Of a DNA stretch of 64,000 nt, positions 16,283-24,465 are shown one piece after another. Source of the stretch: Chitinophaga oryzae (lineage in GTDB: Bacteria; Bacteroidota; Bacteroidia; Chitinophagales; Chitinophagaceae); assembly GCF_012516375.2 (NCBI RefSeq), contig NZ_CP051204.2, forward strand, positions 4,030,001-4,094,000, given 5' to 3'. The notes beneath the pieces are model-generated. The model made no database searches. It saw nothing but the letters and a program-made list of their open reading frames with translations, and was not told the DNA's origin. The translations under genes and the position numbers were made by a program. How positions within the stretch are numbered: position 1 is the first letter of the stretch; each line of letters opens with the position of its first letter.

Positions 16283-16885
16283 TCAAAGGCTTTCCACGCT
16301 GGCTAGTCCTTTCTCCACGGCGGTTTCTTTGGTGGCGGTCATACCGGCGCCCTCTATCCGGTAGGTGGTAACGTCCGTGATGCCTAAAAACTCCAGCATA
16401 TACCGCAGGTAAGGCTCCGCAAAATCAAAAGCAGCCATAGGCCCTTCGGAATAAATACCGTTGGAGGCGATGGCGAGATAGGCTTTTTTCCCCGAAAGCA
16501 TTCCCGCAGGCCGCCCGTCTTTATAGGTGACGGTTTTGGCTGGTCTTACCACATGATCTATCCATGCTTTGAGCGGGGCAGGAATGTTAAAGTTATAAAG
16601 CGGCACCCCGATGACGATCATGTCGGCTTCCTGTATCTGTGCTACTGCTGCGTCAGAAGTCTCCAGCAGGGCCAGCTGTTCGCCGGTGAGCGCATCGGGC
16701 GGCGTTCTGTAGGCGTTTACCAGGTCGGTATGTAACCATTCCCATGACTGGCCGGCTACGTCGTTAACAACCACTTCCTTATCCGGATACCGTTGCTGCA
16801 GTCTTTCTACAATCCGGTTGCCCAGCAGTATACTATTGGATGATTCCCCGCGCGCACTCGATATGATATGCAAGATGTTTCCCAT
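16283..16885 (-). CDS. azoR: FMN-dependent NADH-azoreductase
   Basis: The 200-residue flavodoxin-like protein opens with NILHIISSARGESSNS, the FMN-phosphate loop of AzoR/AcpD enzymes, and has PLYNFNIPAPLKAWIDHVVRPAKTV, a strongly diagnostic motif of the family. It reduces quinones and azo bonds with NAD(P)H, giving quinone and electrophile resistance. The open frame continues 20 codons upstream, but ATG 16885 starts exactly at the conserved beginning, so it was chosen. The gene is divergent from an HxlR regulator, and the shared 138-base region carries three palindromes and a -7 box for this gene. Confidence 0.85.
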   Translation of the reverse strand: MGNILHIISSARGESSNSILLGNRIVERLQQRYPDKEVVVNDVAGQSWEWLHTDLVNAYRTPPDALTGEQLALLETSDAAVAQIQEADMIVIGVPLYNFNIPAPLKAWIDHVVRPAKTVTYKDGRPAGMLSGKKAYLAIASNGIYSEGPMAAFDFAEPYLRYMLEFLGITDVTTYRIEGAGMTATKETAVEKGLASVESL

Positions 16886-16938
16886 GATCTGTTTTTTTGA
16901 ATATTTTTGTTTAATTCTGTAGAAAGAATTTTTTTGAC

Positions 16939-16952
16939 GGTACAAATGTACC
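16939..16952 (-). promoter_or_regulatory. Azoreductase promoter (-7 box) inside a palindrome
   Basis: On the minus strand TACATTTG (16943-16950) fits TAnnTTTG, with TTG about 23 bases upstream (16974-16976). The palindrome GGTACAAATGTACC (16939-16952) covers it, so a protein bound here would block the promoter. Confidence 0.55.
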
Positions 16953-16978
16953 TGCCTTTAAGCGCTATACTATCAATG

Positions 16979-17011
16979 TAACCTACAGGTTAGCACTAAC
17001 CTATGGGTTAG
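16979..17011. promoter_or_regulatory. Two adjacent palindromes, likely HxlR operators
   Basis: TAACCTACAGGTTA (16979-16992) and CTAACCTATGGGTTAG (16996-17011) are both palindromes built from TAACC/GGTTA half-sites, with centres 18 bp apart. They lie in the divergent region, just before the HxlR start. Binding by that regulator is inferred. Confidence 0.6.
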
Positions 17012-17023
17012 TAATTCAGAGAT

Positions 17024-17371
17024 ATGGAAACAGTAACATGTACAGAAAAATGTAATCAGGTGATGCCGGCGGCGGAAGACGCCTTATATATCATTGCCGG
17101 TAAATGGAAAGTACGGATCATCATTACGCTGGCCACGGGTGACAAACGTTTTAACGAACTGCAACGGGCATTGCCAGGCATCTCGGCCAGGGTGTTGTCC
17201 AATGAATTGAAAGACCTGGAACTGAATGGCCTTGTCAGCCGGAAAGTGCTGGACAATGGCACGATCCTGTATGTCCGTAACGACTATGCGGACTCGCTGC
17301 GCAATGTGATGCACGAACTGGTGCAGTGGGGAATAGGACACAAGGAAAAAATACGGAACAGGGAAATCTGA
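17024..17371 (+). CDS. HxlR-family redox/electrophile-type regulator
   Basis: The 115-residue protein is a full HxlR winged helix: AGKWKVRIIITLATGDKRFNELQRALPGISARVLSNELKDLELNGLVSRKV, followed by the C-terminal dimer helix. Cysteines at positions 6 and 10 stand before the first helix; Cys6 is the sensing position of YodB, the Bacillus HxlR repressor of azoreductase genes. Together with the divergent azoreductase gene and the palindromes between them, this suggests a quinone/electrophile sensor that derepresses the azoreductase. The functional analogy is inference. Confidence 0.88.
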   Translation: METVTCTEKCNQVMPAAEDALYIIAGKWKVRIIITLATGDKRFNELQRALPGISARVLSNELKDLELNGLVSRKVLDNGTILYVRNDYADSLRNVMHELVQWGIGHKEKIRNREI

Positions 17372-17389
17372 CCGGCTAAAACGATACAA

Positions 17390-17764
17390 ATGATCAGACC
17401 CGAAATTATTATCGCGGTAAAGGACGTGGAAAAAAGCTCTGCCTGGTATCAGCAGCTGTTGGGCTGTGAAAGCCGCCATGGCGGCGGTACTTTCGAAATA
17501 CTGGCCGATCCGGAAGACGACACCGTGGTGTTATGCCTGCACAGATGGGGCGCCCATGAACATCCTACAATGCTGGACCCGGCGCCGGCAGCAGGCAACG
17601 GATTGATCCTCTTTTTCCGGGTGACGGACCTTGATGCGGCCTGGAAAAAAGCGCAGCAACTGAAAGCCATCGTGGAAGAGCCGCCGCATATCAATGCCAA
17701 CTCCCACAGAAATGAGTTCTCCCTCAGGGACCCGGACGGATATTATGTGTCTGTAACGGACTGA
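17390..17764 (+). CDS. VOC/glyoxalase-like protein
   Basis: The 124-residue protein is one VOC module: IIIAVKDVEKSSAWYQQLLGCESRHGGG opens it and FSLRDPDGYYVSVTD closes it, with the usual beta-alpha-beta-beta-beta repeats. It begins 18 bases after the HxlR gene, so it is probably co-transcribed and under the same control. Members detoxify methylglyoxal or bind metal-activated small molecules; the substrate cannot be predicted. A strong terminator follows it. Confidence 0.8.
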   Translation: MIRPEIIIAVKDVEKSSAWYQQLLGCESRHGGGTFEILADPEDDTVVLCLHRWGAHEHPTMLDPAPAAGNGLILFFRVTDLDAAWKKAQQLKAIVEEPPHINANSHRNEFSLRDPDGYYVSVTD

Positions 17765-17774
17765 TAACTTACTG

Positions 17775-17806
17775 AAAGGCCCGGAACAAACGTTCCGGGC
17801 CTTTTT
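17775..17806 (+). terminator. Intrinsic terminator after the VOC gene
   Basis: A perfect 13-bp stem (17775-17787 with 17792-17804), loop AAAC, followed by T residues (17802-17806). It separates the HxlR/VOC operon from the convergent heparan locus and may act in both directions. Confidence 0.85.
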
Positions 17807-17820
17807 CTCACCACTATATT

Positions 17821-19029
17821 TTAACTGCCGCTATATTTGCGGTATCTCATTAACGCCTCTACGTAGTAATAGTCGGCGTACGACAAGGGTACGTTGATTT
17901 CCACGCCATGTGGTAATGAACCGACGCTTTTCATCAGGATAAAATTATTGTTCCCTCCTTCTTTAGCACGGTAGGTACCGGACGAGAGGCCGGCGATGAT
18001 CTGCTCTGCTGTTTTCCAATAGGTGTCTGATTGTTTGCCCTTGACCAGCGTGCTCAGTTCCAGCAGGGCGGAAGCCATGACGGCGGCTGCGGAAGCGTCG
18101 CGGTAAGCGTGCGGGATATCCGCCGCGTCAAAATCCCAGTAAGGGATTTTGTCTTTCGGCAGCGCCGGATGGTGCAACAGAAAAGACGCTACGGCCACTG
18201 CCTGCTGTAGATACCGCGGGTTGCGGGTTTCGCGGTACATCATCGTATAACCGTACAGTGCCCAGGTTTGTCCCCTGGCCCAGGCCGATGAATCCGCCGC
18301 GCCCTGGAAAGTCTTTTTGGCCACAGGCTTCCCTGTGAGGGTGTCGTAGTCGATGACGTGCCAGGTACTGAAATCCTTACGGAAATGATGCAGCAGCGTG
18401 GTATTGGCGTGCTTTACAGCGATGTTGTAATATGTAGAGTCGCCGGTCTCACGGGTGGCCCAGGTCAGCAATTCCAGGTTCATCATGTTATCGATGATTA
18501 CGGGAAACTGCCAGTTGCCATGGTCCCATGACCGGATACAATTCACGTTGTTATTAAAGCGGGATGCCAGCGATCGGGCGCTGTTCAGCAGGATGTCCCG
18601 GTAGGCCGCCTGCGGCGCAATGCGCAGGGCGTTGCCATAGCTGTTGAACATCATGAACCCGAGGTCGTGGGTCTGCCGGTTGTGTTGCTCTTTTTCCAGC
18701 AACTGCAGGCGTTTGTTGGCCTCAGCCAGTATCTGCGGATCTTTGCTGTATTCATAGAGATACCACAGCGTGCCGGGGTAGAAGCCGCTGGTCCACCAGC
18801 GGGATTCGGCGGTCATCAGCGTGCCGTCTTTAGCGGTGGTGCGGGGAAGCCTGCCATCCGGCAGCGCCGCCATCATGTGTTTGTACTGTCGCACTGAGAA
18901 GGACAATGCCGATTCCACGGTTTGCTTCATCGCGGGCGACATGTTCCGCGTTTTCGTTTGGGCCTTGCCGTTATAAGTCATGGTGAGGCAACAAATCACT
19001 ATGCACCAACTCCATTTTCCTATTTTCAT
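17821..19029 (-). CDS. GH88 unsaturated glucuronyl hydrolase
   Basis: The 402-residue exported protein (signal peptide to about residue 24) is a glycoside hydrolase family 88 member. The two catalytic aspartates appear as Asp122 (THDLGFM) and Asp180 (VIIDNMMNLELL), and RWWTSGFYPGTLWYLYE and SSAWARGQTWALYGYTMMYRET are typical. It removes the unsaturated uronic acid that polysaccharide lyases leave on the non-reducing end. It is the last gene of the heparan locus, eight bases after a sulfatase gene, and therefore would complete disaccharide breakdown. Confidence 0.92.
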   Translation of the reverse strand: MKIGKWSWCIVICCLTMTYNGKAQTKTRNMSPAMKQTVESALSFSVRQYKHMMAALPDGRLPRTTAKDGTLMTAESRWWTSGFYPGTLWYLYEYSKDPQILAEANKRLQLLEKEQHNRQTHDLGFMMFNSYGNALRIAPQAAYRDILLNSARSLASRFNNNVNCIRSWDHGNWQFPVIIDNMMNLELLTWATRETGDSTYYNIAVKHANTTLLHHFRKDFSTWHVIDYDTLTGKPVAKKTFQGAADSSAWARGQTWALYGYTMMYRETRNPRYLQQAVAVASFLLHHPALPKDKIPYWDFDAADIPHAYRDASAAAVMASALLELSTLVKGKQSDTYWKTAEQIIAGLSSGTYRAKEGGNNNFILMKSVGSLPHGVEINVPLSYADYYYVEALMRYRKYSGS

Positions 19030-19036
19030 ATCGTTG

Positions 19037-20524
19037 TTATTTCAGGTAGTTGTAGACAGAATCCAGTTTAAATTGTCGTTGTGATTCCTGGCTGGGGCGC
19101 GGTGTTTTGTCAATCTCCGAGAAATAATCGGTGCCGTCCCAGATCAGCCGTCCGCCGGTAACGCGCGGATCGCCGGTGGCAACAAGATGCGCCTGCATCT
19201 TAGCGGAGAGTGAATCTTTCAGTTTTGCATACCGTTGGTCGGCTGCGAGGTTGTGCAGCTCATCCGGATCGTTCTTAATGTCGAATAATTCTTCTGCCGG
19301 TCGTTTAGCGAAACCCAGTTCAAAGAAAGGTTTGATGGCTGCGCTGTCTTTATGGGCCATGATATAACATTTGGCCAGTCCGGGGTAGTGCAGCATGTAA
19401 GGATCGATGTCTCCATACAGCGGCGGATCGCCGGCGGGCCACCTGTCCGGTTCGTAGTTGCGGATGTAGAGGTAGTCGGGCGTACGGATAGCCCTGCCGG
19501 GATAGCCCAGCCCATGCTGGCGCACGAAGGCATGACGTTCCCTGCCAAGCACCACAAAGTCCCGCGCGGGAGCTGTCTGTCCTTTGGCAACTATGGGCAA
19601 CAGGCTTTTGCCGGTCATCTCTTTGGGAACGGCCACCTGTCCCAGCTCCAGGAAGGTAGGCGCGAGGTCGTTCAGCGTCACCAGGTGGTCGGTAGTTTCG
19701 TTCTCCCTGAATTTTCCGGGCCAGGAAATGATCAGCGGCACGTGTGTGCCAAAGTCATACAGGTTGGCCAGTCCGCGTGGCATCTGCCAGCCGTTGTCAC
19801 TGCACACGATGATAACGGTATTTTCCAGGTCGCCGCTTTCCCGGAGCTGTTGCAGGATGGTGCCCAGTTCTCGGTCGAAGGTTTCCACGGCGGCATAGTA
19901 GTCCGCAATATCCGTACGTACGTCTTTGCGGTCCGGGAGATAACCGGGCACCTGTACGCTGTCAGCGTGTATGCCTGCCCGTTCACCGCTGCCTACTTCG
20001 TAGGGACGGTGCGGTTCGTGGCTGCTCACCCAATAACACCAGGGGGCGCCTTTACGGGCGGAGAGGAAGTCGCCGAAGTTTTTGAACTCGTTGCCGGCGG
20101 GATTCCGTTTGCGCTGGTTGGCGGTAAAACTGCCCGGCCCCCAGCCTTTGCCCTGAAAGCCGAGTTCATAGCCGGATGCTTCCAGCAGATCTGTGTAGAG
20201 TTTCAGTTTTGCGGGAAGAATGCCCCACAGGTTAGCGCCTTCTTCGATGCGCCAGATGTCCTGGCCCGTGAGCATAGCTGCCCTGGCCGGTGAACAGGAA
20301 GGGGAGCTGCAGAAGGCGTTGGTGAACCTCACGCCCTGGCGGGCTATCAGGTCCATGTTGGGTGTTCTTACGGTTTTGTCGCCATAACAACCGGCATGGT
20401 TCCATGACTGGTTGTCAGACATGATCATGAGAATGTTGGGCCTCTTTTTCTTTGGTGCGCAGGCGGCGCCAAGCAAACATAACAGCAGGCAGGCAGCCAG
20501 GTTGCGGATTGTTTTTATCGTCAT
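19037..20524 (-). CDS. Sulfatase lipoprotein, possibly N-sulfoglucosamine type
   Basis: The 495-residue protein has a lipobox (Cys22), an S1-family sulfatase core with formylglycine site C77-S-P-A-R, metal ligands in MSDNQSW and the SDNG motif in IVCSDNGWQMPRGLANLYDFGTHVP. The SDNG-x-x-x-P-x-G-x-x-NLYD phrase resembles heparan N-sulfatases (subfamily S1_8), which fits a heparan locus, but the assignment is tentative. ATG 20524 was chosen as the start, since the frame upstream overlaps the PL15 gene. The gene follows the PL15 stop by one base. Confidence 0.8.
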   Translation of the reverse strand: MTIKTIRNLAACLLLCLLGAACAPKKKRPNILMIMSDNQSWNHAGCYGDKTVRTPNMDLIARQGVRFTNAFCSSPSCSPARAAMLTGQDIWRIEEGANLWGILPAKLKLYTDLLEASGYELGFQGKGWGPGSFTANQRKRNPAGNEFKNFGDFLSARKGAPWCYWVSSHEPHRPYEVGSGERAGIHADSVQVPGYLPDRKDVRTDIADYYAAVETFDRELGTILQQLRESGDLENTVIIVCSDNGWQMPRGLANLYDFGTHVPLIISWPGKFRENETTDHLVTLNDLAPTFLELGQVAVPKEMTGKSLLPIVAKGQTAPARDFVVLGRERHAFVRQHGLGYPGRAIRTPDYLYIRNYEPDRWPAGDPPLYGDIDPYMLHYPGLAKCYIMAHKDSAAIKPFFELGFAKRPAEELFDIKNDPDELHNLAADQRYAKLKDSLSAKMQAHLVATGDPRVTGGRLIWDGTDYFSEIDKTPRPSQESQRQFKLDSVYNYLK

Positions 20525-20525
20525 G

Positions 20526-23081
20526 TTATCGGGTTTTAATGATGGCCGGCAGTACGTCGATGGCTTCGGTAGACTGCCCGTTTTCGGTGAGCACGGTACT
20601 GTGCTGGTACCGGTGCTGTCCCTGTTGGAAATGCCCTCTGCCATAATGCAGGGCGGTGGTTTGATCGTCGCTGAAAATGTAGAGCAGCGGCGCTTTGTTG
20701 TCGTCCAGTTCCGCTACGATATGCCATGTTCCGATGCGCCATTCGCCGTTTTGTTGTGTGACGGGAAGAGTAGCTGCGTTGGGAGCGCCTACCTGCATGA
20801 CCGTCAGCAGGCGGGCCTGCCGGCCCGGCGCTGTTGTAACGCCGCAATGCCATTGTTCGGTAAAGGGAACGATGTTGCCTTCGTCGTCTGTTTTGCCTTT
20901 CCAGTTGATGGCTGGTGCGTTAAAACGCTGATGCACGACCGTATTGGTTTTCGTATGGGCGTAAACGTGTACGCCGGCTTTTACATTTGGTTCGTTGACA
21001 GAGAAGGTGTTACCGTCGCCCTGCCGGATGGTGTAAGGGCTATGGGCCTGCCAGGTCCATTTAACGGGTGCTCTGGCCGCCAGTTCATCATACAGTACGA
21101 TAATGTTGCTGTCGAGCATCAGCATATGGCGGCGGTAGCGGGTTACGCCGGCATCGCCGAATCCGTTCTCCCGGGTGGGTTGCAGGTGATTGAGTTCGAA
21201 ATGCCCCAGCCAGAACGGTGCCGTCACCGGGCCGTACGCGTTGGAGGCATCGCCCAGCGTGTATTGTATCCGTTTGCCGGCGATGTGCCGGGGCATCCAG
21301 CCATAGCCGTTTTCCCCGATACGTTGGCCGAGGCTGTCGGCCAGTATGGTACAATAAGCGCGGGTATTGCGGTAGTGCAGCAGGTTATGTGCGTCGCTGA
21401 AGTTGCTGTAAAAGCCGCTGCCGCCAAAGACCAGTTTACCGCCGTAGTTGACGTTGAAAGCATTCTGGCTGGCATGGCCATGGCCGGAAGACCCGAACGG
21501 ATTGGCGCTCAGGGAGGCCATCAGGTCTTTACGGGTGTCGTCTATATGGGAGTGCATCATGGTCAGCCCAATGTCCGGGAAAGTACGGGAGGCCGGTAAT
21601 GCGGCAGGAGAGATGATTTCCGGGCGCGGTGTGTTTTTCACCAGCAGGCGGAAGAGCACAAAGTCTTTGTCCCTGCGGAAATAGTCGGGGAACTGTTGCT
21701 GTATCGTATGTACGTACCAGTTAAAATAGGGGTTATGTACTTTGCGGGCCAGTGCTTCAGCAAATACCGCCGGTGTGCGGGCGGTGGTCGACAGGTTCTC
21801 GTGCATGTCGCCCATGGCTACGGAAGCTGATGCCGGCGGATAGGAATACAGCAGGTAATAGGGCAGGTTCTGCATCCAGGGGGCGGTGAAATAATCCACC
21901 CCGCTCAGGTCGCCGAACAGGAGGGACAGGTAGGCGAGCGATACGAAATTAACCCGGAAGTAGCCGTTGCCTTCGTGCCATCCGCCATCTGTGGTGCCCA
22001 GCACGGGAAAGCGGGCGCTCCATACCTCGTAGGCGTATTGCAGCCACTGATCAGCCGGGGGCGCGTCATGTGCCAGCGCGATGGCCGAGATCGTGAAGTT
22101 ACGCAGGATATGTTGCCATATATGGTTATCGCACAGCTGTAACTCGAAACGATTGATCATGTTGCGGCAGATGCCGCTGCCGCGACGGAGGATCGCTTGT
22201 TGCAGCGTAGCCCGCTGTGCGGCGGTGAGGCGGTCGTATGCCATGTCGTAGGCCCACGCCATGCCTTCCATGACGTTGCCGTTGTTGAAATCGTCGCGGG
22301 TACCGTAGCCGGCAGGATCGAGACTGGCCAGGTGCATGGCGCGGCGAACGGCCTCTGTGGCGTAGCGGGCATCGCCGCTGAGCCAGTAGGCTATGCAGAG
22401 CTGGCGGATGGGGTGCGCCACTTTTTCGCCGAAGCCGTGATACATAAACTCTGTCATTTTCTCCTGCTGTTGGGCGGTCATGCCGGTGGTGTCGCGTGGC
22501 CGCGTGGGCTTTTCCTCCGGGAGCGGAGCGTTGAGCAGCTTATCTGCGGAGCGCAGCAGGGCGATAGCTTCCGCGTCGTTGCGGTTGGCTTCCCGGAAAC
22601 CGGTCAGCTGCGCCTGCATGTTCCACAAACGGGGATGCGGCTTGCGGGCTTTCTCCATCATCTGCGGTAGTGTAGGCGTTGCCGTGGGAGCCGACACATA
22701 AAAGTACTGTCGCGGTGACCAGCGCCATTCCTCTTTTTCCTGCGCACGGGAGGCATATTGCCAGTACCATTTGCCGGTAGGCAGTGGCGTATGCAACGCG
22801 TACATGGCCCAGGGAAGGGTATCGCTTTGCAGGGTGCGCGCGGCAGGAAAAAGGCTGTCCTGGCTGTAACGGACCACATAGCGGGTGTTTTTGCCGGCTA
22901 CGGCAGGCCATAGTAACGCCTGCGGATCGGTGGCGCCGTTAGCCGGAAACGGCCAGCTGCGCTCCCGTTTATGCAGGAAAGGCGCGGTAATATGTTGATT
23001 GGCATCGGGCAACTGCTGCGCGGTGGCGCCCAGGGAGAGCATCACTGCGAGACAGGCCGGCCAGCGAAAAGAAGGAGGCAT
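20526..23081 (-). CDS. PL15-like heparinase II/III family lyase (with DUF4962 domain)
   Basis: The 851-residue exported protein starts with an N-terminal beta-rich region of the DUF4962 type (GKWYWQYASRAQEKEEWRWSPRQYFYVS), an alpha-barrel middle (about 200-450) and a C-terminal heparinase II/III beta-sandwich from about 490 (FGSSGHGHASQNAFNVNYGGKLVFGGSGFYSN). This is the PL15 layout, as in the Bacteroides heparan lyase and the exo-lyase Atu3025. It likely cuts heparan or heparin oligosaccharides, possibly from the end. It is flanked by sulfatase genes with one-base gaps. Confidence 0.85.
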   Translation of the reverse strand: MPPSFRWPACLAVMLSLGATAQQLPDANQHITAPFLHKRERSWPFPANGATDPQALLWPAVAGKNTRYVVRYSQDSLFPAARTLQSDTLPWAMYALHTPLPTGKWYWQYASRAQEKEEWRWSPRQYFYVSAPTATPTLPQMMEKARKPHPRLWNMQAQLTGFREANRNDAEAIALLRSADKLLNAPLPEEKPTRPRDTTGMTAQQQEKMTEFMYHGFGEKVAHPIRQLCIAYWLSGDARYATEAVRRAMHLASLDPAGYGTRDDFNNGNVMEGMAWAYDMAYDRLTAAQRATLQQAILRRGSGICRNMINRFELQLCDNHIWQHILRNFTISAIALAHDAPPADQWLQYAYEVWSARFPVLGTTDGGWHEGNGYFRVNFVSLAYLSLLFGDLSGVDYFTAPWMQNLPYYLLYSYPPASASVAMGDMHENLSTTARTPAVFAEALARKVHNPYFNWYVHTIQQQFPDYFRRDKDFVLFRLLVKNTPRPEIISPAALPASRTFPDIGLTMMHSHIDDTRKDLMASLSANPFGSSGHGHASQNAFNVNYGGKLVFGGSGFYSNFSDAHNLLHYRNTRAYCTILADSLGQRIGENGYGWMPRHIAGKRIQYTLGDASNAYGPVTAPFWLGHFELNHLQPTRENGFGDAGVTRYRRHMLMLDSNIIVLYDELAARAPVKWTWQAHSPYTIRQGDGNTFSVNEPNVKAGVHVYAHTKTNTVVHQRFNAPAINWKGKTDDEGNIVPFTEQWHCGVTTAPGRQARLLTVMQVGAPNAATLPVTQQNGEWRIGTWHIVAELDDNKAPLLYIFSDDQTTALHYGRGHFQQGQHRYQHSTVLTENGQSTEAIDVLPAIIKTR

Positions 23082-23082
23082 C

Positions 23083-24465
23083 TTATGGTTTTAAAGGAGT
23101 GAAAGGATCATCGGTAGCCAGGCACCACTGGCGGAGGTAACGGCGGAACCGTTCCTGCATCTGCAGGAAACGTTTGTCCGCAGAAAGACTGTGCATCTCT
23201 CCGGGGTCCTGCCGTAAGTCAAACAGCTGTTCCCTGACAGGGCCTTTGTCATACACGATGTATTTGTAACGGGCGGTGATAACGGCTCTGCCGTCTATAT
23301 CGAGCGACTTCTCGTTATCGGCGAAGGTGGTGGCGATGACCAGCGTATCGCGGAGCGACTGCTGCCGGCCGCTGAGCAGTGGCTGCAGGCTGCGGCCTGC
23401 CAGGTAGGCGGGCGGGACCGCGCCGGCATAATCGCAAAGGGTCGGGATGATATCGGTTCCGTTGCATACCAGCTGATCGCTGGTGGTGCCGCCACGGATA
23501 CCCGGGCCGGCGATGATCAGCGGCACGCTGGCAGATTCTTCGTACAGCACCTGCTTCTGGTTCCAGCGGTGCGCCGCATAGCCGTCCCCGTGGTCGCTGG
23601 TGAAAATCACGATGGTATTGTCTTCCAGCTTGTACTTACGGAGGGTTTCCAGCACCATGCCCACGTACTGGTCTACCTGCTCCGTCAATCGGTTGTAAGC
23701 CCAGCGGTACGCCCGCCATTGTTCCGGCTGCCATTGCAGGGTGGGATAGGTGCGGTAGTTGGAATGCTGCTGTTCCCGTACAACAGGCGGCTCCTGCGCC
23801 GGGATGCCGAAGTTGGCTGGCAATGCCGGCCAGTGGCTGCTGTCAGGCAGGGGAGGCAACAGGTCCATTTTCATATCGTCGCCCCGCGCCCATTCACAGA
23901 TGTCATGCGGATTCACGAAAGAGGCTACAAGAAAGAAAGGCTGGCGGCTGTCCTGCCTGATAAAGGCGGCGCAGTCGGCAGGCGTGGAGGCATCCATCCA
24001 GTCGCGCATCCGGGTGTTTTTCATGTACTGAAAACCGTGCCGCGCGCTGTCGGCCGTCAGTAGCGGGATATGCCACTTGCCGACGTAACCGGTGCGGTAA
24101 CCGGCAGCTTTCATCAGGCGGCCGGCCATCATCACGGTGTCGGGCCAACGGTTTTCTTTGTCGGAAGCGTTGGTGGTGATCCGCATCTGGTGTGGCATAC
24201 GGCCGCTGAACATACTAATGCGCGAAGGTGTGCAAAGCGGCTGCGCACAATAAGCGCGGGTGAAACGCACGCCTCTGGCGGCAAGGCGGTCCATCGCCGG
24301 CGTATGCAGCTCCCTGTTGCCCGCAATACTCATGGCTTGCGCGGTTTGCTGGTCGGTGATGATCCACAGGATATTGGGCCGTGCAGGCGTGACCGTTTGT
24401 GCGGTGGCATGCAGGCTCCAGAAGACTCCCACGCACCATAACCATTGTTGAAAGATCCTGTTCAT
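23083..24465 (-). CDS. Sulfatase (S1 family)
   Basis: The 460-residue exported protein has a signal peptide (cleavage around ATAQ) and the sulfatase core: ITDQQ with the metal-binding aspartate, formylglycine site C78-T-P-S-R, and GKWHIP and TSDHGDGYAAH. No lipobox is seen. The subfamily could not be settled; in this locus a 2-O-sulfatase or a 6-O-sulfatase is plausible, but I cannot decide. It overlaps the next upstream sulfatase gene by four bases, which suggests translational coupling. Confidence 0.85.
   Translation of the reverse strand: MNRIFQQWLWCVGVFWSLHATAQTVTPARPNILWIITDQQTAQAMSIAGNRELHTPAMDRLAARGVRFTRAYCAQPLCTPSRISMFSGRMPHQMRITTNASDKENRWPDTVMMAGRLMKAAGYRTGYVGKWHIPLLTADSARHGFQYMKNTRMRDWMDASTPADCAAFIRQDSRQPFFLVASFVNPHDICEWARGDDMKMDLLPPLPDSSHWPALPANFGIPAQEPPVVREQQHSNYRTYPTLQWQPEQWRAYRWAYNRLTEQVDQYVGMVLETLRKYKLEDNTIVIFTSDHGDGYAAHRWNQKQVLYEESASVPLIIAGPGIRGGTTSDQLVCNGTDIIPTLCDYAGAVPPAYLAGRSLQPLLSGRQQSLRDTLVIATTFADNEKSLDIDGRAVITARYKYIVYDKGPVREQLFDLRQDPGEMHSLSADKRFLQMQERFRRYLRQWCLATDDPFTPLKP

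Noticed and set aside
20525-20644. Upstream start for the first sulfatase
   Set aside because: The extra residues overlap the PL15 gene and precede a clean lipoprotein signal beginning at 20524.
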